Source: JAIUNP01 sp020161975 (GTDB taxonomy: Bacteria; Pseudomonadota; Alphaproteobacteria; Rhizobiales; Beijerinckiaceae). From it: a stretch of 23,640 nucleotides of DNA. The notes below the pieces were generated by a model that was given only the letters and a program-made list of their open reading frames with translations, had not been told where the DNA came from and searched no databases. The number at the start of each line of letters is the position of its first letter. The stretch's first letter is position 1. Location of the stretch: contig DAIOGK010000038.1 in assembly GCA_036745275.1 (NCBI GenBank), positions 1 to 23,640 on the forward strand, given 5' to 3'. The translations under genes were made by a program, and so were the position numbers. This document shows positions 7,113-14,489 of this stretch, in pieces.

Positions 7113-8189
7113 TCACAGCGCCAGCCTGCCGCGGGGTTCGACGCGTGTACCGCTATCCCTGATGATCACACCGACGCGGCAAACGGTCTCTCCGGCCTGT
7201 CGCAGCGTTTCGGACACCGCATCGGCCTGCTCTGCGCCCACGACCACCACCATGCCGATGCCGCAGTTGAAGGTGCGCAGCATCTCGTGCTCGACCACGC
7301 CACCGGTGCGCGACAGCCAGCCGAACACCGGCGGCGGCTTGATGGCATCAAGATCCAGCGCAACGCCGAACCCATCGGGCAGGACGCGCGGGATATTATC
7401 GATGAAACCGCCGCCCGTAATATGGGCCAGCGCCCGGATGGCGCCGCCTTCCGGTGCGCGAAGCGCCGCAAGCAGCGACTTCACATAGATCCGGGTCGGC
7501 TCCAGCAGCGCCCGGCCCAGCGTCACCCCCTCCTCAAAGGGAGCAGGCGCATCCCAGGCAAGCCCGGTCTGGCGCACGATGCGGCGGACCAGTGAAAACC
7601 CGTTGGAATGCACGCCCGAGGAGGCAAGGCCGAGCACCACATCACCCTCGCGCATCGCGCCCTGACGCGGCAGGATGGCATCGCGCTCCACCGCGCCGAC
7701 CGCAAAGCCGGCAAGATCGTAGTCCTCGCCCGCATACATGCCGGGCATTTCCGCCGTCTCGCCGCCAATCAGCGCGCAGCCAGCGATCCGGCAGCCCTTG
7801 GCGATACCGCCGACAACCTCGGCGCCAATGCCGGGCACAAGCCGACCCGTCGCGTAATAATCGAGGAAAAACAACGGTTCTGCACCCTGCACCACGAGAT
7901 CATTGACGCTCATGGCGACAAGATCGATGCCGACCGTATCGTGGATGTTGCTCTCGATGGCGATCTTGAGCTTGGTGCCAACGCCATCGTTGGCGGCCAC
8001 CAGAACCGGGTCCCGGAAACCGCAGGCCTTCAGATCGAACAGGCCGCCGAAGCCGCCGATTTCCGCGTCAGCGCCGGGGCGTCGCGTCGCGCGCACCAGG
8101 GGCTTGATGGCTTCCACCAGCGCATTGCCAGCGTCGATGTCGACCCCGGCGTCGGCGTAGGTCAGCCCGTTTTTGCGAACTCCGCTCAT
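7113..8189 (-). CDS. purM: Phosphoribosylformylglycinamidine cyclo-ligase (AIR synthetase)
   Basis: ATP-dependent closure of the imidazole ring in purine synthesis (FGAM to AIR). The 358-residue product shows family motifs in order: YADAGVDIDAGN near the start, VLVAANDGVGTKLKIA, VAMSVNDLVVQGAEPLFFLDY, LIGGETAEMPGMY and GLASSGVHSNGFSLVR. ATG 8189 is chosen over an in-frame start at 8261 because it begins at the family N terminus and has GGAAT just upstream. purN, a frequent partner, is not present; ppx follows after 4 nt instead. It is divergent from the Bug-type binding protein, with about 185 nt between. Confidence 0.97.
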   Translation of the reverse strand: MSGVRKNGLTYADAGVDIDAGNALVEAIKPLVRATRRPGADAEIGGFGGLFDLKACGFRDPVLVAANDGVGTKLKIAIESNIHDTVGIDLVAMSVNDLVVQGAEPLFFLDYYATGRLVPGIGAEVVGGIAKGCRIAGCALIGGETAEMPGMYAGEDYDLAGFAVGAVERDAILPRQGAMREGDVVLGLASSGVHSNGFSLVRRIVRQTGLAWDAPAPFEEGVTLGRALLEPTRIYVKSLLAALRAPEGGAIRALAHITGGGFIDNIPRVLPDGFGVALDLDAIKPPPVFGWLSRTGGVVEHEMLRTFNCGIGMVVVVGAEQADAVSETLRQAGETVCRVGVIIRDSGTRVEPRGRLAL

Positions 8190-8319
8190 GCCATTCCGGT
8201 ATTGGCCACAACTGCATTTGGCAAGCCCTGCCTGTGAATTGCGGGCCTGCGCCGGCACCATTGCGTCCCAAATGCCACGACGGGTTTCACGGGTACGAAC
8301 CTTTTATTGCTGCCACGAT

Positions 8320-8347
8320 TTGAAATCCTGACGGGCTTGGGTAATCT
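8320..8347 (+). promoter_or_regulatory. Candidate promoter for the Bug-type binding protein
   Basis: TTGAAA (8320-8325), a 16-nt spacer and TAATCT (8342-8347) form a fair sigma-70-like promoter. The predicted start near 8354 lies just before the GGAGGA ribosome binding site (8365-8370) and ATG 8375. Suggested by pattern and position only. Confidence 0.4.
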
Positions 8348-8374
8348 CCCCCCACAAATCAAGTGGAGGACCTG

Positions 8375-9343
8375 ATGTCGTTTACCCGCAGACTGCTACT
8401 CGCCACCACCGCCGTCGTCTTTGCTGCGCCGGCTTTTGCGCAAGCCTATCCCAACAAACCCGTCGTCGTTGTCGTGCCATTCGCGCCGGGCGGCACGACG
8501 GACATCATCACCCGCCATGTCGCGGCAAAGGTGCAGGACGCCCTCGGCCAGCCGATGATCGTCGAGAACAAGGGCGGCGCAGGCGGCGCTATTGGCGCCA
8601 ACCAGACCAAGAACGCCACGCCCGATGGCTATCAGCTCGGCGTGGGCACGGTGTCCACCACCGCAACCGTTCCGGCCATCGACCCTAAGGCGGGCTATAA
8701 CCCCACCACCGACTTCACGCCGATCATCAACATGGCGCTGACGCCAAACGTGATCGCCGTTCATCCGAGCTTTCCCGCCAAGGATTACAAAGGCTTTATC
8801 GCCGAACTGAAGAAAAATCCGACCAAGTATGCCTACGCCTCGTCGGGCGCCGGCGGCATCGGCCATCTGCAAACCGAACTGTTCAAGCAGGCGGCGGGGG
8901 TCGAGATGACGCACATCCCCTACAAAGGTGCGGGTCCGGCCCTTAACGACGTCGTTGCCGGCCAGGTCCTGATCATGTTCGACAACCTGCCCTCGGCCAT
9001 TCCGCATATCCGCTCGGGCAAGCTGATCCCGATCGTGATCGCCGCCCCCGAGCGCCTGAAGGACTTCCCCGATGTTCCGACCTTCAAGGAACTCGGCATG
9101 GAGCAGGTGAACCGCCCGGCCTACTATGGCATTCTCGGCCCGAAGGGCCTGCCGCAGGAGGTCGTGGACAAGGTGAACGCCGCCGTGAAGAAAACCCTCG
9201 CCGACCCGGATGTGAAGAAGAAGATCGAGGACACCGGCTCGCTGATCCTCGCCAACTCGCCTGCCGAGTTCAAGAAGCAGATCGACGAGGAATACGCGAC
9301 CTACAAGAAGGTTGTCACCGAAAAGGGCCTGAAGCCGGAATAA
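8375..9343 (+). CDS. Bug-type (TctC-like) tripartite tricarboxylate transporter solute-binding protein
   Basis: Periplasmic binding protein of the tripartite tricarboxylate transporter class, which typically captures carboxylates or related small acids. The 322-residue product has a signal peptide (RRLLLATTAVVFAAPAFA, cleavage probably after AFA at about residue 22) and family motifs YPNKPVVVVVPFAPGGTTDI, VENKGGAGG, GYQLGVGT and HIPYKGAGPALNDV. GGAGGA four nt before ATG 8375 fixes the start; the GTG at 8363 lies within that site. No TctA or TctB membrane genes flank it, so it is an orphan. Such orphans are common in some proteobacteria and may use a transporter encoded elsewhere or serve in sensing. 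The ligand cannot be predicted. Confidence 0.94.
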   Translation: MSFTRRLLLATTAVVFAAPAFAQAYPNKPVVVVVPFAPGGTTDIITRHVAAKVQDALGQPMIVENKGGAGGAIGANQTKNATPDGYQLGVGTVSTTATVPAIDPKAGYNPTTDFTPIINMALTPNVIAVHPSFPAKDYKGFIAELKKNPTKYAYASSGAGGIGHLQTELFKQAAGVEMTHIPYKGAGPALNDVVAGQVLIMFDNLPSAIPHIRSGKLIPIVIAAPERLKDFPDVPTFKELGMEQVNRPAYYGILGPKGLPQEVVDKVNAAVKKTLADPDVKKKIEDTGSLILANSPAEFKKQIDEEYATYKKVVTEKGLKPE

Positions 9344-9365
9344 CGTCCCCGGCCAGAGCCACAGC

Positions 9366-9387
9366 AAGGGCGCCCGTGGGCGCCCTT
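9366..9387. terminator. Strong hairpin behind the Bug-type binding protein
   Basis: aagggcgccc (9366-9375) and gggcgccctt (9378-9387) are perfect 10-bp complements with almost no loop; the tip probably opens. A modest T-containing tail (gtcatttc) follows on plus. It lies between convergent genes ending at 9343 and 9402 and may serve both. Confidence 0.6.
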
Positions 9388-9401
9388 GTCATTTCGATGG
9401 G

Positions 9402-9692
9402 TCAGCAGCTTGCGACCTTCAGGCAGATGCGCTTCCCGTCTGCGCAACTGGACCGGCAGCACCGCCATTCGCTGGTGCCACAATGCGAATGTTCCGTGCA
9501 GGCGCCGCAGAACGAGCTTTGCGCCAATAGCGGACGCGGCGTGAACCCACCCTGCGCAGGTGGCGCGCTCCGCTCGATTTTCGGAAGCGCTGAAAATCGC
9601 ATCGGCATCGCATCCTGCGCTGAACCGGCGCCGGTTCCCGCCATGACCAATCCACCAACCAGCAACAGACCTGCAAATCTCGACTTGCACAT
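9402..9692 (-). CDS. Small secreted eight-cysteine protein of unknown function
   Basis: Not recognised. The 96-residue product starts MCKSRFAGLLLVGGLVMAG, a signal peptide likely cleaved after GSA near residue 24-26. A polar middle follows (SALPKIERSAPP), then a cysteine-rich C terminus with spacing C-x2-C-x5-C-x6-CC-x3-C-x6-C-x5-C, the last cysteine being the final residue. An even number of cysteines in an exported protein suggests four disulphides. A GGGAGG site ahead of ATG 9692 supports this start; the longer open frame upstream is not needed. It is convergent with the Bug protein and lies downstream of efp, behind efp's terminator. It may be a small envelope or secreted disulphide-rich protein; the pattern also resembles metal-binding or toxin-like scaffolds, but that is only an impression. 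Confidence 0.7.
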   Translation of the reverse strand: MCKSRFAGLLLVGGLVMAGTGAGSAQDAMPMRFSALPKIERSAPPAQGGFTPRPLLAQSSFCGACTEHSHCGTSEWRCCRSSCADGKRICLKVASC

Positions 9693-9826
9693 TGATGCCT
9701 CCCTGGAATGCAACGCCAAGCCTGATCCCGGGACGGAAACAGGCATCGGGATGCAGCGGCAGCCTAGCACGATTTGAGAAATCCGTCGTGGTTCCACCGC
9801 CCCGAACCGCCGGCGGGCAACAAAAA

Positions 9827-9844
9827 ACCCGGCTTGCGCCGGGT
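9827..9844 (-). terminator. Rho-independent terminator of efp
   Basis: acccggc (9827-9833), loop ttgc, gccgggt (9838-9844). On the minus strand the stem is followed directly by TTTTTT (complement of 9822-9827). It lies 33 nt behind the efp stop: a textbook intrinsic terminator. Confidence 0.85.
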
Positions 9845-9876
9845 CCTTCATCCATCGGTTTTGCGATGCAGCCTGC

Positions 9877-10443
9877 TCAATCCTTCGCGCGCTCGACATA
9901 GGCGCCATCGGCGGTCTGCACCACGATGCGGATGCCGGCGGTGATGTGCGGCGGCACCATGACGCGGGCGCCGTTCGACAGGATCGCCGGCTTGTAGGAG
10001 GATGAGGCGGTCTGACCCTTCGTCACCGGCTCGGTCTCGACGATTTCGAGCGTCACGCGGGCGGGCAACTCGATGGCGACGCATTTGCCGTCGAACATCG
10101 AGAGGATGCAGATCATGTTCTCCTGAAGGAACTTGGCCTGATCGCCGATCACGTCATCGGAGACGAGAATCTGCTCGTAGTTCTCCTGATTCATGAAGTG
10201 ATAGCCTTCAGCGTCCTGATAGAGGAAGGAATGCTCCTTGTCCTCGACAAAGGCGCGCTCAACGTTCTCGGTCGTCTTGTAGCGCAGAGAAATCTTCACG
10301 CCGTCCGAGATGCGGCGCATGTCGATCTGCGTGGTCGGCGTACCCTTGCCGGGGAAGAAGCTCTCGGCGGTGATGACCGCATAAAGCTGGCCTTCGTGCT
10401 CAAGAATATTGCCCTTGCGGACGTTGCTGGCGATAATCCTCAC
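9877..10443 (-). CDS. efp: Elongation factor P
   Basis: Binds between the P and E sites and rescues ribosomes stalled at polyproline. The 188-residue product has the three beta-barrel domains of EF-P: KOW-like N domain (RKGNILEHEGQLYAVI), central domain (KTTENVERAFVEDKEHSFLY) and C domain (KGQTASSSYKPAILSNGARV, then VPPHI). The modified lysine is Lys33 in FFPGKGTPT, the position beta-lysylated in bacteria with EpmA and EpmB. Those two genes start divergently 104 bp upstream, so the neighbourhood supplies both the substrate and the modification enzymes. The terminator is at 9827-9844. Confidence 0.98.
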   Translation of the reverse strand: MRIIASNVRKGNILEHEGQLYAVITAESFFPGKGTPTTQIDMRRISDGVKISLRYKTTENVERAFVEDKEHSFLYQDAEGYHFMNQENYEQILVSDDVIGDQAKFLQENMICILSMFDGKCVAIELPARVTLEIVETEPVTKGQTASSSYKPAILSNGARVMVPPHITAGIRIVVQTADGAYVERAKD

Positions 10444-10546
10444 GGCTCGGTTCCTTCGATGCTGTCTTTACGGGTTGGCGCTCCTTTGCCCTATCGGACG
10501 CGATTTGGAAAGGGGGCGGGCCGATTCCGACGCAAACAAGGTGCCC

Positions 10547-11569
10547 ATGACCCCTCCCCCCTCCCCCTGGTGGCACCCGGACCGCCATGCCGATCGTCGC
10601 CCCTTCCTCCTGATCCGAAACCGGGTGCAGGCCGCCCTGCGCAACTGGTTCGCGTCCCGCGACTTTGTTGAGGTTGCTCCCTGCGCACTTGTCGTCTCGC
10701 CCGGCAATGAAACGCATCTTCACGCCTTTCAGACAGAACGGAAGGATGTCGCCGGTGCCGGCGTATCGCGATACCTGCACACGTCGCCGGAATTTGCCTG
10801 CAAGAAGCTGATTGCGGCGGGAGAAACCCGCATCGTCACCTTCGCTCCGGTCTTTCGCAACCGCGAGGACGGCCCCTTGCATTCACCTGAATTCACGATG
10901 CTGGAATGGTATCGGGCAAACGAGACCTACGACGTCATCATGGAGGACTGCATCGCCATGCTGCGCGTGGCGGCAGACGCGGCAGGGGTGCAGCGCGCTA
11001 GCTGGAAGGAGCGCGGCGCCGATCTTTTTGCTGAACCCGAACGGCTGACGCTGGCAGACGCCTTCCTCCGGCATTGTGATGTCGATCTTCCGGGTGCCGA
11101 CCGGGGAACACTGGCCAAAGCCGCACGCCGGCTCGGAGTTCATGTCGCGGCGGATGACACCTGGTCGGACCTTTTTTCGCGGCTTCTTGGTGAAAAAATC
11201 GAACCGCACCTCGGCTTTGGGCGCGCCACGATCCTTTATGAATACCCGGCGAGCGAGGCGGCGCTGGCCCGGCGCAAACCCGGCGATGCCGCCGTCGCCG
11301 AACGGTTTGAGCTTTACGTCTGCGGCGTGGAACTTGCGAACTGCTTCGGCGAACTGACCGACCCCGAGGAGCAGCGGCGGCGTTTTGAGGCCGACATGGC
11401 GGAAAAGGCGCGCATCTATGGCGAACGCTATCCGCTGGACGAGGACCTCCTTGCGGCTCTCGCCCTGATGCCGCCAACCAGCGGCGCCGCCATGGGTTTC
11501 GAGCGGCTCGTCATGTTGATCAGCGGTGCACGGCGCATTGAGGATGTGCTCTGGGCGCCGGTCGGTTGA
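10547..11569 (+). CDS. epmA: EF-P lysyl-lysine ligase EpmA (PoxA/GenX)
   Basis: Class II lysyl-tRNA-synthetase paralogue that attaches (R)-beta-lysine to the EF-P lysine. The 340-residue product lacks the N-terminal anticodon-binding OB domain and starts at the catalytic core. It shows motif 2 (FAPVFRNREDG, HSPEFTMLEWYRANE) and motif 3 (GAAMGFERLVMLISG). The Ala in the SGAAMG stretch matches the EpmA pattern, where true lysyl-tRNA synthetases carry Gly. ATG 10547 (MTPPPSPWW) has AAGGTG upstream and gives close to the usual length (325 in E. coli); a longer frame from 10409 would overlap efp. epmB follows after 31 nt. No epmC is seen, consistent with its absence outside enterics. Confidence 0.95.
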   Translation: MTPPPSPWWHPDRHADRRPFLLIRNRVQAALRNWFASRDFVEVAPCALVVSPGNETHLHAFQTERKDVAGAGVSRYLHTSPEFACKKLIAAGETRIVTFAPVFRNREDGPLHSPEFTMLEWYRANETYDVIMEDCIAMLRVAADAAGVQRASWKERGADLFAEPERLTLADAFLRHCDVDLPGADRGTLAKAARRLGVHVAADDTWSDLFSRLLGEKIEPHLGFGRATILYEYPASEAALARRKPGDAAVAERFELYVCGVELANCFGELTDPEEQRRRFEADMAEKARIYGERYPLDEDLLAALALMPPTSGAAMGFERLVMLISGARRIEDVLWAPVG

Positions 11570-11600
11570 CCCGCGCCGCCGGCCATGCTTCGGAAACCGC

Positions 11601-12632
11601 ATGGCTGCCCCGACCCTCCGAACCCCCGATGCGCTGATCGCCGCCGGCCTCGCTCCCGAAGGCGAGCGCGCGATGCTGGAACGCGTTGCGAGCCGCTATG
11701 CGGTGGCTGTCACCCCGGAGATGGCCGGCCTGATGACCGGCCCTGACGATCCCGTCTCGCGGCAGTTCCTGCCCACAGCGGCGGAACTCGTGACCCTGCC
11801 CGAAGAGCGCGCCGATCCGATCGGCGATCACGTCCATTCCCCCCTGCCCGGCCTCGTGCATCGGTATCCCGACCGGGTGCTTCTCAAACTCACGCATACC
11901 TGCCCGGTGTATTGCCGCTTCTGTTTTCGCCGCGAAATGGTGGGCCCCGCGGGCGATGGCATGATGGACCGCGCGGCATTCGAGGCCGCGCTCGCTTATG
12001 TCGCCGCGCGCCCGGAGATCGTCGAGGTCATCCTGACAGGCGGCGATCCGCTGATTCTCAGTGCACGACGCATTGCCGAGGTCACGCGCAGCATTGCCGC
12101 CATCGCACATGTCCGCATCCTTCGCTGGCATACGCGCGTACCTGTGGTCGCGCCAGAACGGATCACGCCAACGCTGGTGAAAGCACTCCGCGCGGGCGGC
12201 AAGGCCGTTTACGTCGCAATCCACGCCAATCATGCGCGCGAATTCACCCCTGCGTCCGATGCGGCTCTGGACCGCCTCGCTGATGCAGGCATCGTGCTTG
12301 TGAGCCAGAGCGTTCTATTAAAAGGCATCAACGATTCGGTGGAAGCCCTGGCCGCCTTGATGCGAGCCTTCCTCGCGCGGCGCGTGAAGCCTTACTACCT
12401 GCACCACGGCGATCTTGCGCCCGGCACCAGCCATTTTCGCACCAGCATCACCGAGGGCAAGGCGCTGGTGGCAGCGCTGCGGGCCAGGCTCTCCGGCCTC
12501 GCGCAACCGCTTTACGTCATCGACACGCCCGGCGGGTACGGCAAGGTGCCGGTGGAGCGTGTCGAAGAGACCGGCGACGGGCTGGCCATCCGCGATTTGC
12601 AAGGCAGACTGCACCCATATCCGCCGCGATGA
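11601..12632 (+). CDS. epmB: EF-P beta-lysylation protein EpmB (lysine 2,3-aminomutase-like radical SAM enzyme)
   Basis: Converts L-alpha-lysine to (R)-beta-lysine, the donor for EpmA. The 343-residue product carries the radical SAM cluster motif CPVYCRFCF with Cys101, Cys105 and Cys108, then EVILTGGDPL, RWHTRVPVVAPERIT and YYLHHGDLAPGTSHF. Near the C terminus TPGGYGKVPVE contains the lysine that binds pyridoxal phosphate in aminomutases. Length fits EpmB rather than the longer clostridial KamA. ATG 11601 is chosen because earlier in-frame codons overlap the end of epmA and do not match the family. It forms a two-gene operon with epmA. Confidence 0.95.
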   Translation: MAAPTLRTPDALIAAGLAPEGERAMLERVASRYAVAVTPEMAGLMTGPDDPVSRQFLPTAAELVTLPEERADPIGDHVHSPLPGLVHRYPDRVLLKLTHTCPVYCRFCFRREMVGPAGDGMMDRAAFEAALAYVAARPEIVEVILTGGDPLILSARRIAEVTRSIAAIAHVRILRWHTRVPVVAPERITPTLVKALRAGGKAVYVAIHANHAREFTPASDAALDRLADAGIVLVSQSVLLKGINDSVEALAALMRAFLARRVKPYYLHHGDLAPGTSHFRTSITEGKALVAALRARLSGLAQPLYVIDTPGGYGKVPVERVEETGDGLAIRDLQGRLHPYPPR

Positions 12633-12684
12633 CACAACAGAGGCGACCCCTTCCCCAAGAAGTCGCCCTGCTGGTCCTGCCGAG

Positions 12685-12699
12685 CCGGATGAAATCCGG
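12685..12699. terminator. Small hairpin between convergent epmB and Sel1-like gene
   Basis: ccggat (12685-12690), loop gaa, atccgg (12694-12699). The stem is perfect but short and has no T-tract. A second inverted repeat, ggcgac (12642-12647) and gtcgcc (12662-12667), lies closer to epmB. Either could mark the 3' ends of the two convergent genes. Confidence 0.3.
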
Positions 12700-12708
12700 G
12701 ACGAACGA

Positions 12709-12957
12709 TCAGTGCAGCTTGAGCCACTCGCGAGCGGCACGCTGGGCAATCGAAATGTCGGCGGCCGACATCTCGGAAGCCAGCTCCGCGCGGCGTATCG
12801 CGGCCTCGCGGTCGCCACGGGATGCGGCGATATTGAACCAGCAATGCGCGGCAACAAGATCATATTCGCGGCCATGGCCGGTCGAATACATCATTCCCAA
12901 CTCGTAAAAGCTCTTCCCCTGGGGAATGGCCATTGCCTTGATTGCATCGACTGTCAT
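12709..12957 (-). CDS. Small Sel1-like repeat protein
   Basis: The 82-residue product has one to one-and-a-half Sel1-type helix pairs: SFYELGMMYSTGHGREYDLV, then AAHCWFNIAASRGDREAA, the pattern in which Sel1 repeats alternate ALGxxY and AxxWxxxAAxxG. Sel1 repeats mediate protein-protein contacts. ATG 12957 is chosen because GGAGAG stands about 6 nt upstream; a TTG at 12972 overlaps that site. No signal peptide is seen, so it is probably cytoplasmic. It stands alone and converges on epmB. Such short Sel1 proteins are frequent in Hyphomicrobiales; a precise role is unknown. Confidence 0.8.
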   Translation of the reverse strand: MTVDAIKAMAIPQGKSFYELGMMYSTGHGREYDLVAAHCWFNIAASRGDREAAIRRAELASEMSAADISIAQRAAREWLKLH

Positions 12958-13314
12958 GGCTCTCTCCGTCAATCTACACTTTTGTTTCTGAAACGCCCTG
13001 TTAAAACTTCGATGAATGCTTGTTGTTTTGTTGCATTCGTTGAGTGTGATCCTGAACCGGAGAGTTGAAAGCTGCCTTAATCGATAGACTGAACAAAAAG
13101 CTGCGAAATTCCTGACAAGTGATGACCAGGCACCGGTGTTTACCCTTTCAGAGCGAAAGACTGTTGTTTTTCAATGCCATGCGCAAAAGCCGTCAAGAAT
13201 AATGAAATTCAGCGGCAATCTTCGATTCACCACCTCTTCCAGATGGTTCGCATTTAAACTATATTAACGATTGGGAGGCCGACCGCGACTGGCGGCCCTT
13301 ATCGGGAGGAAACG
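12958..13314. other. Intergenic region of about 357 bp, no gene supported
   Basis: A divergent space between the Sel1-like gene and the DUF2147 gene, noticeably more AT-rich than its flanks. I see an 8-bp palindrome caccggtg (13131-13138) and a possible -10 TATATT (13260-13265) about 50 nt before the DUF2147 start without a matching -35. Two short plus-strand reading frames (18 and 26 codons) lack ribosome binding sites. A small RNA cannot be excluded. Confidence 0.5.
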
Positions 13315-13737
13315 ATGCGGAAGTTCATCATGGCTGCGGCGCTGATCACCGGAGCAAGCCTTTGCGTGGCAGAATCGGCGATGGCACAATCGCCAGCCGG
13401 CAACTGGAGCACCGGCAAGGCGCGGGTGCGGATTGCCGATTGCGGCGGTGCGCTCTGCGCAACCATCACCGCGCTCAACGAACCGAATGACGACGACGGC
13501 AAACCCAAGCTCGACAAGAATAATGCCAACACAGCCCTGCGCGGGCGCAAGATTGTCGGCATTTCAATTCTCTCGGGCATGAAGCCCGCGGGCGAGAACA
13601 GCTGGAAGGGGTCGATCTACAACCCCGAAGATGGCAAGACCTACAGCGCGAACATGTCGCTGGCCGGCTCCAGCCTCAAGGTTCAGGGCTGCGCACTCGG
13701 CGGCATCATCTGCAAAACGCAGATGTGGTCGCGCTGA
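13315..13737 (+). CDS. DUF2147 family secreted protein
   Basis: The 140-residue product has a signal peptide (MRKFIMAAALITGASLCVAE, cleaved probably after AMA near residue 24). The DUF2147 pattern follows: GNWSTGKARVRIADCGGALC, then LRGRKIVGISILSGMKP, WKGSIYNPEDGKTYSANMSL and a C-terminal LKVQGCALGGIICKTQMW. These periplasmic or lipocalin-like proteins are widespread in proteobacteria and have no firmly established function. ATG 13315 has GGGAGG 5-6 nt upstream. Four mature-region cysteines could form two disulphides. It is followed by a perfect hairpin and a convergent CoxG-like gene. Confidence 0.9.
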   Translation: MRKFIMAAALITGASLCVAESAMAQSPAGNWSTGKARVRIADCGGALCATITALNEPNDDDGKPKLDKNNANTALRGRKIVGISILSGMKPAGENSWKGSIYNPEDGKTYSANMSLAGSSLKVQGCALGGIICKTQMWSR

Positions 13738-13744
13738 AGCCAGA

Positions 13745-13770
13745 CCGTGCCCCGGCCAACCGGGGCACGG
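13745..13770. terminator. Perfect 11-bp hairpin between convergent DUF2147 and CoxG-like genes
   Basis: ccgtgccccgg (13745-13755), loop ccaa, ccggggcacgg (13760-13770). It fills the 39-nt gap between the stop codons at 13737 and 13777, and can serve both strands. No T-tract follows on either side. Confidence 0.55.
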
Positions 13771-13776
13771 CCAACA

Positions 13777-14229
13777 TCAGCCGCCAGCCCGCACGGCATC
13801 GGCAAATTTTGCAAAAAACTCGTCGGCCAGCTTCTTTGCCACGCCGTTGATCAGCCGGGCGCCAAGCTGCGCGATCTTGCCCCCGATGTTCGCTTCAACG
13901 TCGTAGACCAGACGGGTCCCTTCGGGAATCTCCTCAAGCCGAACCGTCGCCCCGCCCTTGGCAAAACCGGCAATGCCCCCCTCACCCTCTCCGGCGATGC
14001 GATAGCCGTTTGGCGGGTCGAGATCGGCCAGATTGACCTTGCCCCTGAAGGTTGCACTGACGGGGCCGATCTTGACCTTGGCGACCGCAGCAAAACCGTC
14101 GGCAGGCGACCCCTCAAGGCTCTGGCAGCCGGGAATGCAGGCCTTCAGAATGTCCGGGTCATTCAGCTTCTGCCAGACGGTCTCGCGGCTGGCCGGCAAA
14201 TCGACAGCCCCGTTCATTGTCATCGCCAT
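13777..14229 (-). CDS. CoxG-like SRPBCC family protein
   Basis: The 150-residue product has the CoxG pattern of the START/Bet v1-like fold: MNGAVDLPASRETVWQKLND, then ILKACIPGCQSLEG, VKIGPVSATFRGKVNLADLD, EGEGGIAGFAKGGATVRL and a C-terminal helix LINGVAKKLADEFFAKFADA. CoxG proteins are linked to carbon monoxide dehydrogenase maturation or membrane anchoring, but many paralogues occur without cox genes, and none are in this window. The protein lacks the membrane-anchor tail of classical CoxG. ATG 14229 has a run of G residues 6-7 nt upstream. Its specific role here is unknown. Confidence 0.88.
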   Translation of the reverse strand: MAMTMNGAVDLPASRETVWQKLNDPDILKACIPGCQSLEGSPADGFAAVAKVKIGPVSATFRGKVNLADLDPPNGYRIAGEGEGGIAGFAKGGATVRLEEIPEGTRLVYDVEANIGGKIAQLGARLINGVAKKLADEFFAKFADAVRAGG

Positions 14230-14489
14230 GGCATTCCCCCCGTAGCAGGACAGCGACGCCGCTTCCCTGTGTGCGATTTAGTCGCGCGCGCCGCAAAGCG
14301 TCAATGGGCACGGGCCTGCGGATCGGGAGAAAAAATATTCTCTTTTTTCTTCCGCGCACGGAAAGAATGGTGTGGAATTTCTGTGTTCTTTTTGCAAAAA
14401 GTCGCTTGCGTCGGGAGCGCATTATCAAAGAGACTGATCGGATAGATCAGCGGGCTAAATAGCCAAAGCTGTGGGGGAGCAGTCAGCGT
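14230..14489. promoter_or_regulatory. Control region upstream of the liv operon
   Basis: About 260 bp between divergent coxG-like and livH. The part 14326-14400 is AT-rich within a GC-rich setting. It contains an inverted repeat gaga/tctc type (gagaa 14327-14331, ttctc 14338-14342), and closer to livH a second one, ctgatc (14434-14439) and gatcag (14445-14450). The operon promoter and an amino-acid or nitrogen-responsive operator most likely lie here, but no confident -35/-10 pair or sigma-54 site was found. Confidence 0.4.

Noticed and set aside
6263..7162. 299-residue plus-strand open frame opposite ppx
   Set aside because: His/Arg-rich shadow translation; ppx motifs lie on the other strand.
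8396..9367. 323-residue antisense open frame across the Bug-type binding protein
   Set aside because: GC-rich codon bias opens antisense frames; the sense frame has signal peptide and family motifs, the antisense product has none.
13015..13203. Two short open frames of 18 and 26 codons in the 12958-13314 gap
   Set aside because: Neither has a ribosome binding site or recognisable product; they are within chance expectation.
14390..14400. Sigma-54 promoter at the TTTGCAAA-like stretch before livH
   Set aside because: The required GG element at the proper distance upstream of GC is missing.
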